A stretch of DNA of 64,000 nucleotides from CAWJMD01 sp963843835 (GTDB taxonomy: Bacteria; Actinomycetota; Actinomycetes; Actinomycetales; CAWJMD01), in contig CAWJMD010000001.1 of assembly GCA_963843835.1 (NCBI GenBank), forward strand, positions 558,001 through 622,000. Direction: 5' to 3'. Position numbers and translations under genes: made by a program. Within the stretch, counting starts at the first letter, position 1, and every line of letters begins with the position of its first letter. This document shows positions 44,289-53,858 of the stretch, in pieces. The notes under the pieces were generated by a model. It was not told the DNA's origin, did not search any database, and saw nothing but the letters and a program-made list of their open reading frames with translations.

Positions 44289-44304
44289 CGTACGCGTCCG
44301 TACG
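44289..44304. promoter_or_regulatory. Inverted repeat CGTACG-CGTC-CGTACG near the terD promoter
   Basis: Two self-complementary CGTACG units four bases apart lie just downstream of a minus-strand TAGGTT (-10 candidate, 44312-44307), around the expected transcription start of the Ter operon. This is a plausible operator. The repeats are short and the claim rests only on position. Confidence 0.3.
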
Positions 44305-44340
44305 GAAACCTACCGAGTCCGCCCGATCCTCGTCGCCGGG

Positions 44341-45183
44341 TCAGCTCAGCACGTCCTTGCGCTCGAAGACGACGAATGCCGCGGTGAGCAGCACGGCCGC
44401 GTACCCGATGGCCCAGAGAGCGCCGCGGTCCATGTCGCCGACGGTGAAGGTCTGGTCGAGGGTCTGCAGCCAGGCGTACTGGTAGTGCGTCGGCAGTGCG
44501 TTGCGGACGTCGCCCAGCGCGCTGATCGAGTCGAGGATGGCCGAGACGATCGTGATCAGCACGGCCCCGCCGACGGCACCGAGCGGGGCGTCGGTGAGCA
44601 CGCCGATGAGGAACGCGGCGCAGCCGACGAACAGCAGGTGCACGGCGAGGTAGCCGATGATCACGACGAGGCGGAACAGGAACACGTCCCAGGGCAGCGT
44701 GCGACCGATGGGGTCGGCGAAGTCTCCCCATCCGTAAGCGATCCCACCGACGACCATCGACCAGCCCGGTAGCACAACCAGCGCGGCCACCCCGGTCAGC
44801 AGGCCCACCGCGAGCTTCTGCACGAGGAGCCTGCGGCGCGGTACCGGGGCGGCCAGCAGGTAGCGCAGCGTCGACCAGCTCGCCTCCGACGGCACGCTGT
44901 CGCCCACGAACAGGGCGACGAGCACCACCAGCAGGAAGCCCGTCGAGGCGAACAGGGTGAAGATCGTGAAGTTCGCCGCGCTGCTCTGCGCGAGGTCGAC
45001 GAAGGCCGCCCCGTTCTGGGCGTTGGGAGGCCCGCCGCCGTCACCGTCGGGGCCGTCGTCCCCCAGAGCGAAGGCGCCGACGAGGATCAGCGGCAGGGCG
45101 ACCAGGAAGCCGAACGCGAACTGCGTGCGGCGGCGCGAGAGCTGACGGCGCATCTCGGCCCTCAGGGGCAGGGGGGCCGTCAC
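44341..45183 (-). CDS. ABC transporter permease (ABC-2 type)
   Basis: A 280-residue membrane protein with six hydrophobic segments: FGFLVALPLILVGAFAL, FTLFASTGFLLVVLVALFVGD, LLTGVAALVVLPGWSMVVGGIAYG, and others ending AIGYAAVLLTAAFVVFERKDVLS. The first external loop is Gly/Asp/Pro-rich. GTG 45183 overlaps the stop of the hydrolase-ATPase fusion, so the pair forms one transporter, probably an exporter of unknown substrate. Confidence 0.88.
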   Translation of the reverse strand: MTAPLPLRAEMRRQLSRRRTQFAFGFLVALPLILVGAFALGDDGPDGDGGGPPNAQNGAAFVDLAQSSAANFTIFTLFASTGFLLVVLVALFVGDSVPSEASWSTLRYLLAAPVPRRRLLVQKLAVGLLTGVAALVVLPGWSMVVGGIAYGWGDFADPIGRTLPWDVFLFRLVVIIGYLAVHLLFVGCAAFLIGVLTDAPLGAVGGAVLITIVSAILDSISALGDVRNALPTHYQYAWLQTLDQTFTVGDMDRGALWAIGYAAVLLTAAFVVFERKDVLS

Positions 45184-48041
45184 GGCGTGGTCCCCACGGG
45201 AGCGCCGTCGGAGATGACCTGCATGAAGACCTCCTCGAGCTGGCGCCGCCCGTCGGCCGTGGAGACCTCGAAGCCCGCCTCGACCAGCTCGCGCACCAGC
45301 AGGTGCCGCGGCACGTCGGCCACGACCTCGACCGTCCGGGCGTCGTCGACGCGGACCGACCGCACGCCGTGGTGGTCCGCCAGGAGCCGGGACGCCTCGT
45401 CCGCCCTGTCGTCGGCCAGGACGACGACCGTCGTGCCCTCGCTGGAGACGAGGTCGGCCACCGCCCCGGCGGCGACGACCTGACCGCGGTGCATGACGAC
45501 CACGTGCGTGCACGTCTGCTCCACCTCGGCCAGCAGGTGGCTCGAGATCACCACCGTCCGCCCGGTGGCGGCGTAGTCGCTCAGCACCTGGCGCATCGCC
45601 TTGATCTGCGGCGGGTCCAGCCCGTTGGTCGGCTCGTCCAGGATCAGCAGCTCGGGTAGCCCCAGCATGGCCTGGGCGATGCCGAGCCGCTGTTGCATGC
45701 CGTGGCTGTACGAGCGGACCGGGCGCTCGAGAGCGGTTCCCAGACCGGCGATCTCGAGCGCCTCCTCGACGTGCGACTCCCCGGGTGCGCGACCGGTGGC
45801 GGCCCAGAAGGCCCGCAGGTTCTCCCGACCGGAGACATGGGGGAGGAACCCCGGCCCCTCGATCAGGGCGCCGACGCGGCTGAGGACGGGGGCGCCCGCC
45901 GTCACGGGCTGACCGAGGACCCAGACCGACCCGGCGTCCGCGCGGATCAGCCCCACGAGCATGCGGATGGTCGTCGTCTTGCCGGCGCCGTTGGGTCCCA
46001 GCAGGCCGACCACCTGCCCGGCCTCGGCCGTCCAGCTGACGTCGTCGACGGCGAGGGTCCCTCCCCGGTACCGCTTGACCAGCCCCTCGACGACGAGCGG
46101 GGTGGTCGCCAGGTCGGGTCGAGGTCCGTCGTGGTGCAGCCTGCGCCCGGTCAGCAGCACGGCGCCCAGGCCGAGCAGGACGAGGGCCGCGACCCCGAGG
46201 GCGAGCGGGGCGATGCTCGTGCCCGTGTCCACCGGGGCGGCCTGCTCGAACGGGGCGGTGGGGACGTAGAGCGCCGCCGGGCCTGCGGCCTCGACGAGGT
46301 AGCCGGCCGGGGCATCTGGCAGGGCGTAGGCCTGGTCGGTGCTCGAGAGCACGACGCGCAGGCGCTCGCCGTCCCCGACGTCGTAGACGGCCGCGGGCAG
46401 CCGCACCCTGGCCTCGGTGGGCTCGCCGACGGTCAGCCCGGTGAGGTGCACGGGGGAGACCAGAGCCACCGGGAGCGTGGGGTCACCGGTCTCCGACACC
46501 ACCCACACGGAGGCGAACAGGGTGGCCTCCGGGCCGGACGAGGTGATGCGGACGGTGACGCTGGGGGCACCGGCGACCCGCCGCGGCTCCGTCATCGGCG
46601 GGCTGTCGAACACGGCGGACGCACCGGGCAGCACCGCCAGCGCGTAGGTCGCGCGAGAGATGTCGCCGAGCCCGGAGGAGCCGAGGGCCGAGAGCCCCGA
46701 CCCCTGTCCGGGCAGCCCGGTGAAGGCGGCCGGCGCACCCCCTGGGGGCGCCACCACCACCTGCGCGTCCCCGGTCAGCTCCACGTCCATGAGCTCCTGG
46801 GCCTGTGCCTGCACCGTCCCTGGGTATCCGTCCGGAACGACTCCGGTCGAGGCCTCCAGGGCGCCGGACGCCGGGACCGCGTACTCGAAGGAGAGCGGTG
46901 GCGCGTCGCCCTGGCCGCGCAGGTAGTGGTCGAACCATGCGCGTGCCGCCGGCTCGAGGTCTGCCTGGACGCCACCGCCGTCGTGGCCGCCGGGCACCCA
47001 GCGGACGGCGAAGGGCACGCCCGCCGCGGCGAGCTGGACGGCCGTGCTGTCGGCCTCGCCGAGCGGGAAGAGCGAGTCCTGGGTGCCCTGCAGCAGCAGC
47101 GTGGGTGCGCGCATCCCGGCGTTCGTGGACGTCGGGCTGTGGCGTCGCAGCAGGTCGCGGGCCTCGTCGGTGACCTGGCCGCTGGCGGCGGCCTCGAGGT
47201 AGAGATCGCAGACCTGCTGGTCGAACCGCGCGCAGAACACCGCGGAACCGAGGTCGCCCGTGGTGCCGGTGAGCCGGGGCGGACGTGGTGCGGCGCCGCC
47301 GGGGGACGTGCCGTCGGCCGAGATCCCCTCCGACCCGAAGGCGGAGGCGAAGAACAGGGCCGCCCACTGCTTCTTGAAGACACCGGGCGCCTCGGCCGGC
47401 CGTGACGGCGCGGGGGTGGCCGGGGCGTCATCGGCCACCTGCGCGTACTGCGGGAAGAGGGACTGGGAGAGGTCGTTCCAGGTGATCGCGGGGACGACCG
47501 CGTCGATACGAGGGTCCGTGCCCGCGGTCATCAGGGCGAGCGCACCGCCGTAGGACGCTCCGGCGATGCCCACGCGCGGGTCGCCGGGGGCATCGAGGAG
47601 CACGTCGTCGCGTGCGGCCAGGAGGTCGACGAGGACGCGGGCGTCGGCGACCTCGAAGTCGGGGGACATGAGGTGGATCAGGCCACCGGAGCGCCCGAAC
47701 CCGCGGGCGGTGTAGGTGATCACCACGTAGCCGGAGGACGCGAGCTCGTCGGCCTGGGCGGCCAGGTCGCCCTTGCTGCCGCCGAAGCCGTGGGCGAGCA
47801 GCACAGCCGGATACGGGCCCTCGCCCTCGGCGGGGGTGAAGATGGTCGCATCGAGCTCCACGGGCGCGCCGTCGGCCTCCGGGCCGACCGGGACCATGAC
47901 CTCCTGCTGCTGCCCGGCTGCCGGGGACGCGCCGGAGGTCGCGCTCGCCGGTATCGACAGGGCCACCGCCAGCGCGCCGAGAACGGCCACGGCGAGCCCG
48001 GCACGCGCGGACCGTCGCTGTGCAGGCAGGACGACGGTCAT
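45180..48041 (-). CDS. Exported alpha/beta-hydrolase fused to an ABC transporter ATPase
   Basis: A 953-residue fusion. A signal segment (residues about 14-35) precedes an X-Pro dipeptidyl-peptidase/CocE-like hydrolase: AVLLAHGFGGSKGD, nucleophile elbow GIAGASYGGALAL near 165, and later PGGHDGGG, followed by a beta-rich C-terminal jelly-roll region (450-600). Then come one transmembrane segment (SIAPLALGVAALVLLGLGAVLL, about 620) and a complete ABC ATPase (Walker A LLGPNGAGKTTT, signature YSHGMQQRLGIAQAM, Walker B LLILDEPTNGLD). The hydrolase would face outside and the ATPase inside. The permease gene follows with a 4-base overlap. Confidence 0.88.
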   Translation of the reverse strand: MTVVLPAQRRSARAGLAVAVLGALAVALSIPASATSGASPAAGQQQEVMVPVGPEADGAPVELDATIFTPAEGEGPYPAVLLAHGFGGSKGDLAAQADELASSGYVVITYTARGFGRSGGLIHLMSPDFEVADARVLVDLLAARDDVLLDAPGDPRVGIAGASYGGALALMTAGTDPRIDAVVPAITWNDLSQSLFPQYAQVADDAPATPAPSRPAEAPGVFKKQWAALFFASAFGSEGISADGTSPGGAAPRPPRLTGTTGDLGSAVFCARFDQQVCDLYLEAAASGQVTDEARDLLRRHSPTSTNAGMRAPTLLLQGTQDSLFPLGEADSTAVQLAAAGVPFAVRWVPGGHDGGGVQADLEPAARAWFDHYLRGQGDAPPLSFEYAVPASGALEASTGVVPDGYPGTVQAQAQELMDVELTGDAQVVVAPPGGAPAAFTGLPGQGSGLSALGSSGLGDISRATYALAVLPGASAVFDSPPMTEPRRVAGAPSVTVRITSSGPEATLFASVWVVSETGDPTLPVALVSPVHLTGLTVGEPTEARVRLPAAVYDVGDGERLRVVLSSTDQAYALPDAPAGYLVEAAGPAALYVPTAPFEQAAPVDTGTSIAPLALGVAALVLLGLGAVLLTGRRLHHDGPRPDLATTPLVVEGLVKRYRGGTLAVDDVSWTAEAGQVVGLLGPNGAGKTTTIRMLVGLIRADAGSVWVLGQPVTAGAPVLSRVGALIEGPGFLPHVSGRENLRAFWAATGRAPGESHVEEALEIAGLGTALERPVRSYSHGMQQRLGIAQAMLGLPELLILDEPTNGLDPPQIKAMRQVLSDYAATGRTVVISSHLLAEVEQTCTHVVVMHRGQVVAAGAVADLVSSEGTTVVVLADDRADEASRLLADHHGVRSVRVDDARTVEVVADVPRHLLVRELVEAGFEVSTADGRRQLEEVFMQVISDGAPVGTTP

Positions 48042-48103
48042 GCCCCATCTTCACCCGCGCAGGCCGCAGCGCGCGCCCCCGCACCGTTCGCCGCGGTTGG
48101 CGT

Positions 48104-48109
48104 TAGCGT
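48104..48109 (+). promoter_or_regulatory. -10 element of a leaderless promoter for the helicase-like gene
   Basis: TAGCGT is exactly six bases before GTG 48116. The 74-base gap to the divergent fusion gene must hold both promoters. Confidence 0.5.
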
Positions 48110-48115
48110 GGCCGG

Positions 48116-51100
48116 GTGGCTCAGGACCCGGTGACGACCCTCGACTCCGGCGCACCCGGCGGCGAGGCTGCTGTGGGGGCGCCGCCGTCCGGCACGTTGC
48201 TCCAGCGGGCCCTCGAGGCCTGGCGGACGGAGCTGTCGGAGCTCGCGGGCCCCGACACGCTGCTGGGGTACCGCGACCTCCCGCTCGGGACCCTCGAGCT
48301 CACCACCGCGCACCCGTCCGGCCTCGCCGGCTTCCTCGCGGGACGGCCCTCGCGGCTGTCGGACCTCTTCCGTGAGCAGACGGCCCTCGACGGGGCCCGT
48401 GAGCGAGCCAGGCACCTGCGCCAGGCGGCGGCGCGACTGACCGAGGGCTACGGCCTGCCGGGCACCCGGCTCGGGATCGGGCTGGTCGAGTGGACGGACC
48501 GGTCGACCGTCGTCCCGGTCACCGCGCCGGTGCTCCTTCGTTCCCTGTCGCTCCGCGCGCGAGGCTCGGGGGACCTCGACCTCGTCCTGGACGGTCCCGC
48601 GTGGCTGAACCCGGCGCTGCTCGGGCTGCTGCACCAGCACGGGGTCAGGGTCGACGAGGACGCGCTGCTGAGCCTGGCGGGCGACGAGCACGGCTTCACG
48701 CCGCGCCGGGTGCTGGACCGGCTGCGCGCGGAGATCGCCGCTCCGTCCGCCCGGTTCGGCGACTCGCAGCCGATCGTGCACGACCGGACGGTGGTGGGTC
48801 TCTTCACCGACCTCGCCCGTGGGCTGACGGGGGACCTGGAACGAGTCGCCCCCGAGCTGTCGAGCCACCGCTTCGTGCAGGCGCTGCTGGGGTCGGGCCA
48901 GATCAGCGCGGACCGGGCGGAGTCTGCCCCCGGTCCGGTCCAGGCTCCTCGGGACGGCGACCTCACCCCGCTCGACCCGTCGCAGCGCGCCGTCGTGGAG
49001 GCGGTGGCGCGCGGTCGTGACGTCCGCGTGGAGGCCCCCGTCGGTTCGGGGGCGACCCAGGTCGCCGCCCAGCTGGTCGTCGAAGCCGCCCGGACCGGGC
49101 GGTCGGTGCTCGTGGTGGCCCCGCGGCGCGGCCCCCTCGACGACCTCGTGACGCGCCTGGGCGAGTACGGACTCTCTCGTCTGCTGCCGCTGGTGACGGC
49201 AGCGGACACCGACGGGGAGGACGACGGCGCAGCCCCGGCGGACGCCGCGGGCGCTCGCCGTGCGAGGTCGGCCGCCGGTGACCTGGCGGCTCGGCGTGCC
49301 CTGCACGACGCGAGGCCCCGGTGGGGAGCCAGCCGGCTCGACGTGCTCCGGGCACTCGCGGCTACCGGACACGGCGCGGTCGGCACGGGCGATGTCGTGC
49401 CCCTACCACCTGCCACGCTCCAGGCCCTGGCCGGCGCGGAGGCCCGCCGAGAGGCGACCCGGCTCCTCGCAGAGGCCGCCGACGTCGCTGCGTACTCCGA
49501 CCTCTCGACGTCGAGCCCCTGGGTCGGCGCAGAGGTCTCCTCGGTGGAGGAGGCGGAGGCGGCGCTCGCGGCCCTCGACCGGCTGAGGGGGAGCAGCCTC
49601 GCCGAGGCGCGCGGCCTGATGGACGACCTGGCGCACGACGTCGGCGTGCGCAGTGGCGGGAGCGTGAGCGACTGGGGCGACCAGCTGGACCTCTTCGTCG
49701 CGGTCCGGGCGACGCTCGACGTGTTCCTCCCGGCCATCTACGAGCGTCCTCTCGACCAGGCCGTCGCTGCGACGGCGTCCTCGCAGTGGCGTGAGCGCCA
49801 CGACATCGAGATGACGGGTCGGGAGCGGCGGCGCTGGAGGCGGCAGGCCGCCGAGCTGGTGCGTCCGGGGATGAAGCCGGACGACCTGCATGCTGCGCTG
49901 GTCGCGGCCGAGAAGGAGCGACGGCAGTGGCATCGCGTCTCGGGATCACGAGGACAGCCTCACGTCCCGCTGGGTCTCGGGATCGCGGACTCCGCGTACC
50001 GGCGCGTCAGCAGCGACCTGTCGTTCCTGGAGCGCGTGCTGGCGGCGACATCGGGGGCGACCGACCTGACGGACCTTCCCCTGGACTCCCTGATGGAGCG
50101 GCTCGACGGCTTGGCCGAGGCGCGGGACGACCTCGCCGTCCTGCCTCGCCGGACGAGCGTGCTGGCGGCTCTCGACGGCCTCGGGCTGACGGACCTGGTC
50201 GGCCAGCTCCGAGCAGAGGGCGCGGGTCGGGACGTCGCCGCTGCGAGGCTCGAAATGGCTTGGTACCGTGGCGTTCTCGTGGCGATGGACCTGGAGGATC
50301 GCGGCATCGTGACCCCGGGTGACTCCGGACCCCAGACGGACGCGCGGGCGGCCGCGAGCGGGTCCGGGCCGCGGGCCAGCGCCCAGGGGACCACGGCACT
50401 CGCGCTGCCCTTCCTGCCCGGCCTGTCGTCGAGGGTCGACACCGTGCTCTTGCTCGAGGGGCAGAGGCTGGGGCTTGCGGAGGCGTTGCCCGCTGTGGCC
50501 CGAGGGCGACAGGTCGTCGTTGTCGGGGACCCGCACGGTCTGCGTCCCTCGACGCTCGACGCGGTCGACCACGACATGGATGAGCCTGTACCGCAACGGA
50601 CCTCGGTGCTGGACGCGACGTCGGGCAGGTTGATGACCTTGCGTCTCGACCATCGGCACCGCAGCCCCGCACAGCTCGTCGAGGTCGGGGAGGCACTGCT
50701 CGCGGGTGATGCCCGGGAGCCGAGGTGGCAGGTCCCGTCGCCGGTCCCGCAGCCGGCGCGCCTGGAGGTGGTCGAGGACGGCATCGTCCCGGTCACCGCG
50801 TCGCCCGAGGAGGCCAGCCCACCACAGGAGGTCGCCCGCGTCGTCGAGCTCGTGCTGGCGCAGGTGCGTACACAGCCGCAGCAGTCGCTGGCCGTGCTGA
50901 CACCGGGACGTGGGCACGCCCGAGCGGTCGCCGAGGCCGTGCGCCGCTCACTGGCCCAGGAGCCGGAGCTGACCGCGTGGTTCACCCGCGCCACCGACGA
51001 GCCGTTCGTGGTGGCCGACCTCGCGCGTGCCGAGGACACCGTGCGTGACCACGTCATCCTGTCCCTCGGCATCGGTCGGACACCCCACGGCCGGGTGGTG

Positions 51101-51775
51101 CACCGCTTCGGAAGGCTCGACGACGAGGGCGGGAACCGACTCGTCGGACTCGGGGTCGGCCAGGCCCGTCTGAGGTTGACCGTGGTCTCGTCCCTGACCG
51201 CCGACCAGCTCGACCCGGAACGTACCTCGAGCGACGGCGCCCGCGCCCTGCGCCGGCTGCTCCAGGTGCTGCCGACGCACACCGAGGAGTCGCCCGCCCT
51301 CGGCGCCCCACCCACGGGCGACGCCGTACTGGGCCGACTGGTCTCGGCGCTGCGCACCGCCGGGCACGAGGTCGGCACCGCGGCGCGGGCGGTTCCGGAC
51401 GAGGCCCCGGAGTCGGACGACGAGCTGGACCTGGACTTCGGGCCGTCGCCGTTGCGGCGCAAGCGATCCGGCCGGTCTGCCGGCGCGAGTGGACGACGCG
51501 ACGGATGGCAGCCGGACCCCGCCACGCACCCGGACCTGCTGGTGCGGGTGGCAGGCAGCGCGCGGCCGGTGGCTGTGCTCTGGGACGGACGCCGACCAGG
51601 CGACGAGCCGGCGGACGCCGTGGCCGGCGACCAGATGCTGACCTCCGCGTTGGAGCGCTTCGGCTGGAGTGTGGCCCGTGTGCGCGCCAGCGAGATCGTC
51701 TCCGACGCCGAAGCGGTCGTCGCACAGGTCGTCGCCCAGGCCGGAGTGCCCGGGGACCCGGACCCGCCGGACTGA
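48116..51775 (+). CDS. Degenerate superfamily 1 helicase-like protein
   Basis: A 1219-residue protein with the plan of UPF1/Dna2-like helicases. The motif I region is LDPSQRAVVEAVARGRDVRVEAPVGSGATQVAAQLV (about 283-318). The motif III-like VVVVGDPHGLRPSTLD, LRLDHRHRSPAQLVEVGEALL and SLAVLTPGRGHARAVAEAVRRSL follow. The invariant Walker A lysine is replaced (GSGAT instead of GxGKT), and the DEAQ-type motif II reads LLLEGQ, so ATPase activity is doubtful. The last 100 residues resemble a nuclease-like domain (VAVLWDGRRPGDEP...MLTSALERFGWSVARV). The function is unknown. The start is GTG 48116. Confidence 0.7.
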   Translation: MAQDPVTTLDSGAPGGEAAVGAPPSGTLLQRALEAWRTELSELAGPDTLLGYRDLPLGTLELTTAHPSGLAGFLAGRPSRLSDLFREQTALDGARERARHLRQAAARLTEGYGLPGTRLGIGLVEWTDRSTVVPVTAPVLLRSLSLRARGSGDLDLVLDGPAWLNPALLGLLHQHGVRVDEDALLSLAGDEHGFTPRRVLDRLRAEIAAPSARFGDSQPIVHDRTVVGLFTDLARGLTGDLERVAPELSSHRFVQALLGSGQISADRAESAPGPVQAPRDGDLTPLDPSQRAVVEAVARGRDVRVEAPVGSGATQVAAQLVVEAARTGRSVLVVAPRRGPLDDLVTRLGEYGLSRLLPLVTAADTDGEDDGAAPADAAGARRARSAAGDLAARRALHDARPRWGASRLDVLRALAATGHGAVGTGDVVPLPPATLQALAGAEARREATRLLAEAADVAAYSDLSTSSPWVGAEVSSVEEAEAALAALDRLRGSSLAEARGLMDDLAHDVGVRSGGSVSDWGDQLDLFVAVRATLDVFLPAIYERPLDQAVAATASSQWRERHDIEMTGRERRRWRRQAAELVRPGMKPDDLHAALVAAEKERRQWHRVSGSRGQPHVPLGLGIADSAYRRVSSDLSFLERVLAATSGATDLTDLPLDSLMERLDGLAEARDDLAVLPRRTSVLAALDGLGLTDLVGQLRAEGAGRDVAAARLEMAWYRGVLVAMDLEDRGIVTPGDSGPQTDARAAASGSGPRASAQGTTALALPFLPGLSSRVDTVLLLEGQRLGLAEALPAVARGRQVVVVGDPHGLRPSTLDAVDHDMDEPVPQRTSVLDATSGRLMTLRLDHRHRSPAQLVEVGEALLAGDAREPRWQVPSPVPQPARLEVVEDGIVPVTASPEEASPPQEVARVVELVLAQVRTQPQQSLAVLTPGRGHARAVAEAVRRSLAQEPELTAWFTRATDEPFVVADLARAEDTVRDHVILSLGIGRTPHGRVVHRFGRLDDEGGNRLVGLGVGQARLRLTVVSSLTADQLDPERTSSDGARALRRLLQVLPTHTEESPALGAPPTGDAVLGRLVSALRTAGHEVGTAARAVPDEAPESDDELDLDFGPSPLRRKRSGRSAGASGRRDGWQPDPATHPDLLVRVAGSARPVAVLWDGRRPGDEPADAVAGDQMLTSALERFGWSVARVRASEIVSDAEAVVAQVVAQAGVPGDPDPPD

Positions 51776-51791
51776 CCCTGCCGACCCCCGG

Positions 51792-52375
51792 TCAGGCGGC
51801 GGGGCGGGTGGTGACCTGTGTGTGGGGTTGCCAGTAGGCCTCGCCGGTTGCGTGGCCGGGTAGGGGTTCGGGGCCGTGGGTGTGGTGCTGTCCGGTGGTG
51901 GTGGTCCAGGTGATGGTGCCGTCGGTGCCCATGCCGGGCTCGGCGGCGGCGGGGCCGTCGCCGAGGTAGGTGTCGGCGTGCATGACCAGGCCGAGCTCGC
52001 GGTCCCGGCCACGGAACCGACCGGATGCCGTGGTGCCGGCCGCGTCCTCGGCTCCGGCGGCGTGTTGTGCGAAGGGTCGACGTCGTCGCCGCGGGGTAGG
52101 CGGGCGATCGCGCGGCCGATCCGGCGGCGCCCAGGCCGAGCGCGGCACCGACCTCGTCCACCACCAGGGCGTCCGTGTCATCAGCGTCGAAACAGGACGT
52201 CCCCGACCGGGTGCGGCGGGTCCGCCGCCAGGTCAGCCCGGATCGCGGCCTCCAGCGCGTGCACCTCACGCAGCTGCCCGGCGGCGTCGGCAGCCATCCG
52301 GACCGCGCGGGCCCGCAGTGCCGCGACCTGCGCAGCGCCCGGCGCGGCACCCGCCGCAGCCCCCGTCCCCTCCAT
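51792..52375 (-). pseudogene. DUF222/HNH endonuclease gene remnant
   Basis: Minus-strand fragments of one gene lie in different frames. From ATG 52375 one frame reads MEGTGAAAG... and HALEAAIRADLAADPPHPVGDVLF. A second frame continues DADDTDALVVDEVGAALGLGAAGSAAR, typical of the DUF222 part of actinobacterial HNH proteins. A third frame gives the C-terminal tail (VMHADTYLGDGPAAAEPGMG...TWTTTTGQHHTHGPEPLPGH...AYWQPHTQVTTRP). The catalytic HNH core is missing. The rest of 51776-52607 holds no other gene. Confidence 0.6.
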
Positions 52376-52607
52376 GCACCGACACTGAACCCGCCCACCG
52401 ACAACGGGTTTCGGCCCACACCACCTGTTGACGACCGGCCGTCCCAACCACCCTGTGGACGGAGAGGCCGGTCCTCGAGCCGGGCAGGCGGTGCCGGCCA
52501 GCGGCTCGACGGGAGCCATGCATCTGGCCCCCCGCCCGGATCTGTCGCTGTCGGCGATCCATGCCAGGGTGTAGTCGAAGCCCCATCGACGAACGGAGTG
52601 TGCTGAC

Positions 52608-53819
52608 GTGGCGAGGACCGTGGCGATCACCGGCGGGTACGTGGTGCCGGTGGAGGGCAAGCCGATCGACGGCGGCACCGTGCTGATCGAGGACGGCAGG
52701 ATCGCAGCGGTGGGCTCGCGGGTGAAGGTCCCCCGCGGTGCCGACCACGTCGATGCACAGGGCAGCTGGGTGCTGCCGGGCTTCGTCGAGGCGCACGCCC
52801 ACATGGGGGTGCACGAGGAGGGCGAGGGCTGGGCAGGGCAGGACACGAACGAGATGACCGACCCCAACGGCGCCCGGATGCGGGCCCTGGACGCCATCAA
52901 CCCCGACGACGAGGGTTTTCGGGACGCGCTGGCCGGCGGCGTGACCACGGCCGTGGTCAAGCCCGGCTCGGGTAACCCGATCGGTGGGCAGACGGTGGCC
53001 CTGAAGTGCTGGGGCCGGATGGTCGACGAGATGGTCATCAAGCAGCCGGCCAGCGTGAAGAGCGCCCTCGGTGAGAACCCGAAGCGGGTCTACGGCGACC
53101 AGAAGAAGCTCCCCTCGACGCGTCAGGGCGTCGCAGCGGTCATCCGCGACGCGATGACGAAGGCGCAGGACTACCAGGCCAAGCGGGACCGTGCGGCCTC
53201 CAAGAACGAGCCCTTCGACCGCGACCCCACCAGTGAGATCCTCGTGCATGTGCTGGCGGGCGACCTCCCCTGGTCGCAGCACTGCCACCGCGCCGACGAC
53301 ATCGCGACGGCGATCCGGCTGTCGAGGGAGTTCGGCTACCGGCTGATCGTCAACCACGGCACCGAGGGGCACCTGCTCGCCGACGTGCTGGCCGACGCCG
53401 ACATCCCGGTGGTGATCGGCCCCCTCTTCACCACGCGCAGCAAGGTCGAGCTGCGGCAGCGCCACCTGCGCAACCCGGGCCTGCTCGCCGCCGCGGGCGT
53501 CCGGATCGCGATCACGACCGACCACCCCGTCGTGCCGATCAACTTCCTCGTGCACCAGGCGACTCTCGCGGTGAAGGAGGGGCTCGACCGCACCACGGCC
53601 CTCGAGTCCCTCACGATCAACCCCGCCCGGATCATGGGGCTGGACGACCGGGTGGGTTCGCTGGCCAAGGGCAAGGACGCGGACGTCGTGGTCTGGTCGG
53701 GCGACCCGCTCGACGTGATGTCCCGGGCGCGACGGGTGTTCGTGTCAGGCCGGGAGGTCTATCGCTGGGACGACGAAGCGAACGCCGGCGTCGTGGCCGA
53801 CCCCTACGCGCGCGGCTGA
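52608..53819 (+). CDS. Amidohydrolase-family protein
   Basis: A 403-residue protein with a composite beta-sandwich plus TIM-barrel layout: VDAQGSWVLPGFVEAHAHMGVHEEG with the metal HAH motif near residue 64, then VNHGTEGHLLADVLADADIPVVIGP, and RIAITTDHPVVPINFL carrying the catalytic Asp-His pair. It is close to imidazolonepropionase-like and dipeptidase-like members; the substrate is unknown. GTG 52608 fits the usual N-terminus. The threonine/serine exporter gene follows after 39 bases. Confidence 0.88.
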   Translation: MARTVAITGGYVVPVEGKPIDGGTVLIEDGRIAAVGSRVKVPRGADHVDAQGSWVLPGFVEAHAHMGVHEEGEGWAGQDTNEMTDPNGARMRALDAINPDDEGFRDALAGGVTTAVVKPGSGNPIGGQTVALKCWGRMVDEMVIKQPASVKSALGENPKRVYGDQKKLPSTRQGVAAVIRDAMTKAQDYQAKRDRAASKNEPFDRDPTSEILVHVLAGDLPWSQHCHRADDIATAIRLSREFGYRLIVNHGTEGHLLADVLADADIPVVIGPLFTTRSKVELRQRHLRNPGLLAAAGVRIAITTDHPVVPINFLVHQATLAVKEGLDRTTALESLTINPARIMGLDDRVGSLAKGKDADVVVWSGDPLDVMSRARRVFVSGREVYRWDDEANAGVVADPYARG

Positions 53820-53858
53820 CTGCTGCGACCGAAGTGACGGAGCGAGGGTGAGGTCGGG

